Assembly: GCA_028388995.1 (NCBI GenBank)
Contig: JAOEQC010000017.1
Coordinates: forward strand, 1 to 37,476
Direction of reading: 5' to 3'
Source: Ascidiaceihabitans sp.
GTDB lineage: Bacteria > Pseudomonadota > Alphaproteobacteria > Rhodobacterales > Rhodobacteraceae
DNA length: 37,476 nt
The position numbers and the translations under genes were made by a program. Shown here piece after piece: positions 36,326 through 37,476 of the stretch. Under the pieces are notes generated by a model. The model was not told the DNA's origin. It made no database searches and saw only the letters and a program-made list of their open reading frames with translations. Each line of letters opens with the position of its first letter. Position 1 is the stretch's first letter.

Positions 36326-37476
36326 ATGCACATACTCAATCAATCCCCGACCGATCCCGCATTTGTCCAAGACCCCTATACGTTCTATGAAAAAGCGCGC
36401 CGCGACACGCCTGTCGCGTACTGGGAAGACTACGGCATGTTGGCCGCCTTTGACCACGCCACTGTCCACGCCCTGTTGCGCGACAAACGGTTGGGGCGTG
36501 AGGTTCCAACCGAGTTGCGCAAGCCAGTCCCCGATCACCTGCAAGCCTTTGATGCGGTTGAACAACATTCTATGCTGGAAAAGGAAGGCGACACCCATCG
36601 CCGTTTGCGTGGGTTAGTTTTGCGTGCCTTCACATCCCGCCGTATTGCCAACTTGAATGATGATGTGATCGAGATTTGCAATGACCTCATCGCGGGCTTT
36701 CCCGAGGGTGAGTTAGACTTGATCCGCGCCTATTGCACACAGCTGCCGGTCCGCGTCATCGCCCGCCTTTTGGGAGTGCCAGAGGAACATGGCGACGACC
36801 TGCTACGCTGGTCCAACGCAATGGTATCGATGTATCAGGCCAAACGCAGCCGCGTGATTGAGGATGCAGCCAACACCGCAGCCAGTGAATTTTCCGCCTT
36901 CCTGCACTCTTATATCGAAACGCGGCGCGATGATCCGCGTGATGACCTTATCACCAACTTGATTGCCGCCGAAGAAGACGGCGTAAAGCTAAGCACAGAT
37001 GAGTTGATTGGCACATGCGTCTTACTGCTAAATGCAGGGCACGAGGCGACGGTGCACAGCATGGGCAACGCGGTCAAAACGCTGCTGGAACATGACACAC
37101 CGCGCTCCGCGCTGGACGGCGACAACATTGCGGACACCGCCGAAGAACTGCTACGGTATGATCCGCCACTGCACATGTTCACCCGTTATGCCTATGAGGA
37201 TATCGAGGTCTGTGGACTGCCGTTGAAACAGGGTGACGAGGTCGCATTGATCCTGGGATCGGCAGGGCGTTGCGAGGAGGTTTGGGAAAGTGCCGACCAA
37301 TTCGCCCCAAGCAAAAACAGCAAATCACACCTCGCCTTTGGCGGCGGTTTGCATTTCTGCGTCGGTGCCTCGCTTGCACGGCTTGAGATGCAAATTGGGC
37401 TAAAGATGTTGTTTGACGCCTGCCCCAATCTTCAACTGGCGCAGGCCCCTGTCTATGCTGACAGCTATCATTTCCA
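36326..37476 (+). CDS. Cytochrome P450, C-term truncated by window end (not in the ORF track as it runs off)
   Basis: MHILNQSPTDPAFVQDPYTFYEKARRDTPVAYW...; LNAGHEATVHSMGN I-helix; EELLRYDPPLHMFTRYA ExxR; FGGGLHFCVGASLARLE heme-binding loop. Confidence 0.93.
   Translation, partial: MHILNQSPTDPAFVQDPYTFYEKARRDTPVAYWEDYGMLAAFDHATVHALLRDKRLGREVPTELRKPVPDHLQAFDAVEQHSMLEKEGDTHRRLRGLVLRAFTSRRIANLNDDVIEICNDLIAGFPEGELDLIRAYCTQLPVRVIARLLGVPEEHGDDLLRWSNAMVSMYQAKRSRVIEDAANTAASEFSAFLHSYIETRRDDPRDDLITNLIAAEEDGVKLSTDELIGTCVLLLNAGHEATVHSMGNAVKTLLEHDTPRSALDGDNIADTAEELLRYDPPLHMFTRYAYEDIEVCGLPLKQGDEVALILGSAGRCEEVWESADQFAPSKNSKSHLAFGGGLHFCVGASLARLEMQIGLKMLFDACPNLQLAQAPVYADSYHF

Noticed and set aside
36275-36598. 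107-aa - strand ORF
   Set aside because: Antisense to the N-term of the P450, which is far better supported.

Overview
Chromosomal segment of an alphaproteobacterium, most likely the Roseobacter group of Rhodobacteraceae (inferred from gene content). Core genes: M48 peptidase C-term, DsbA-like, ispG, RodZ-like HTH protein, hemA, M20 peptidase, eda/edd between two identical tRNA-Asp genes, CMD-family protein, histidine phosphatase, HU-like protein, lon, tgt, SPFH/nfeD, OsmC, sufT/sufA-like, 2OG oxygenase, tpiA, a dctMQP TRAP operon with dctBD, and a cytochrome P450 running off the right end. The most interesting part is a compact island of about 7.9 kb (about 11.19-19.13 kb). It is bounded by a 43-bp direct repeat (40/43 identical) that overlaps the 3' end of an intact tRNA-Val(TAC). 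Each end carries a matching set of three tandem 12-bp repeats, which look like integrase arm sites, and a decayed integrase remnant lies beside the tRNA. The island encodes a divergent polymerase-palm-like protein with an apparent frameshift, a second truncated relative of it, two secreted pentapeptide-repeat paralogs, a GH73-type lysin, a serine resolvase with a dyad-rich upstream region, and several small ORFs absent from the supplied ORF track. A decayed IS3-family element lies just outside. Several genes inside and outside the island show in-frame stops or frameshifts. All calls come from reading the sequence and supplied translations; no database searches were run.
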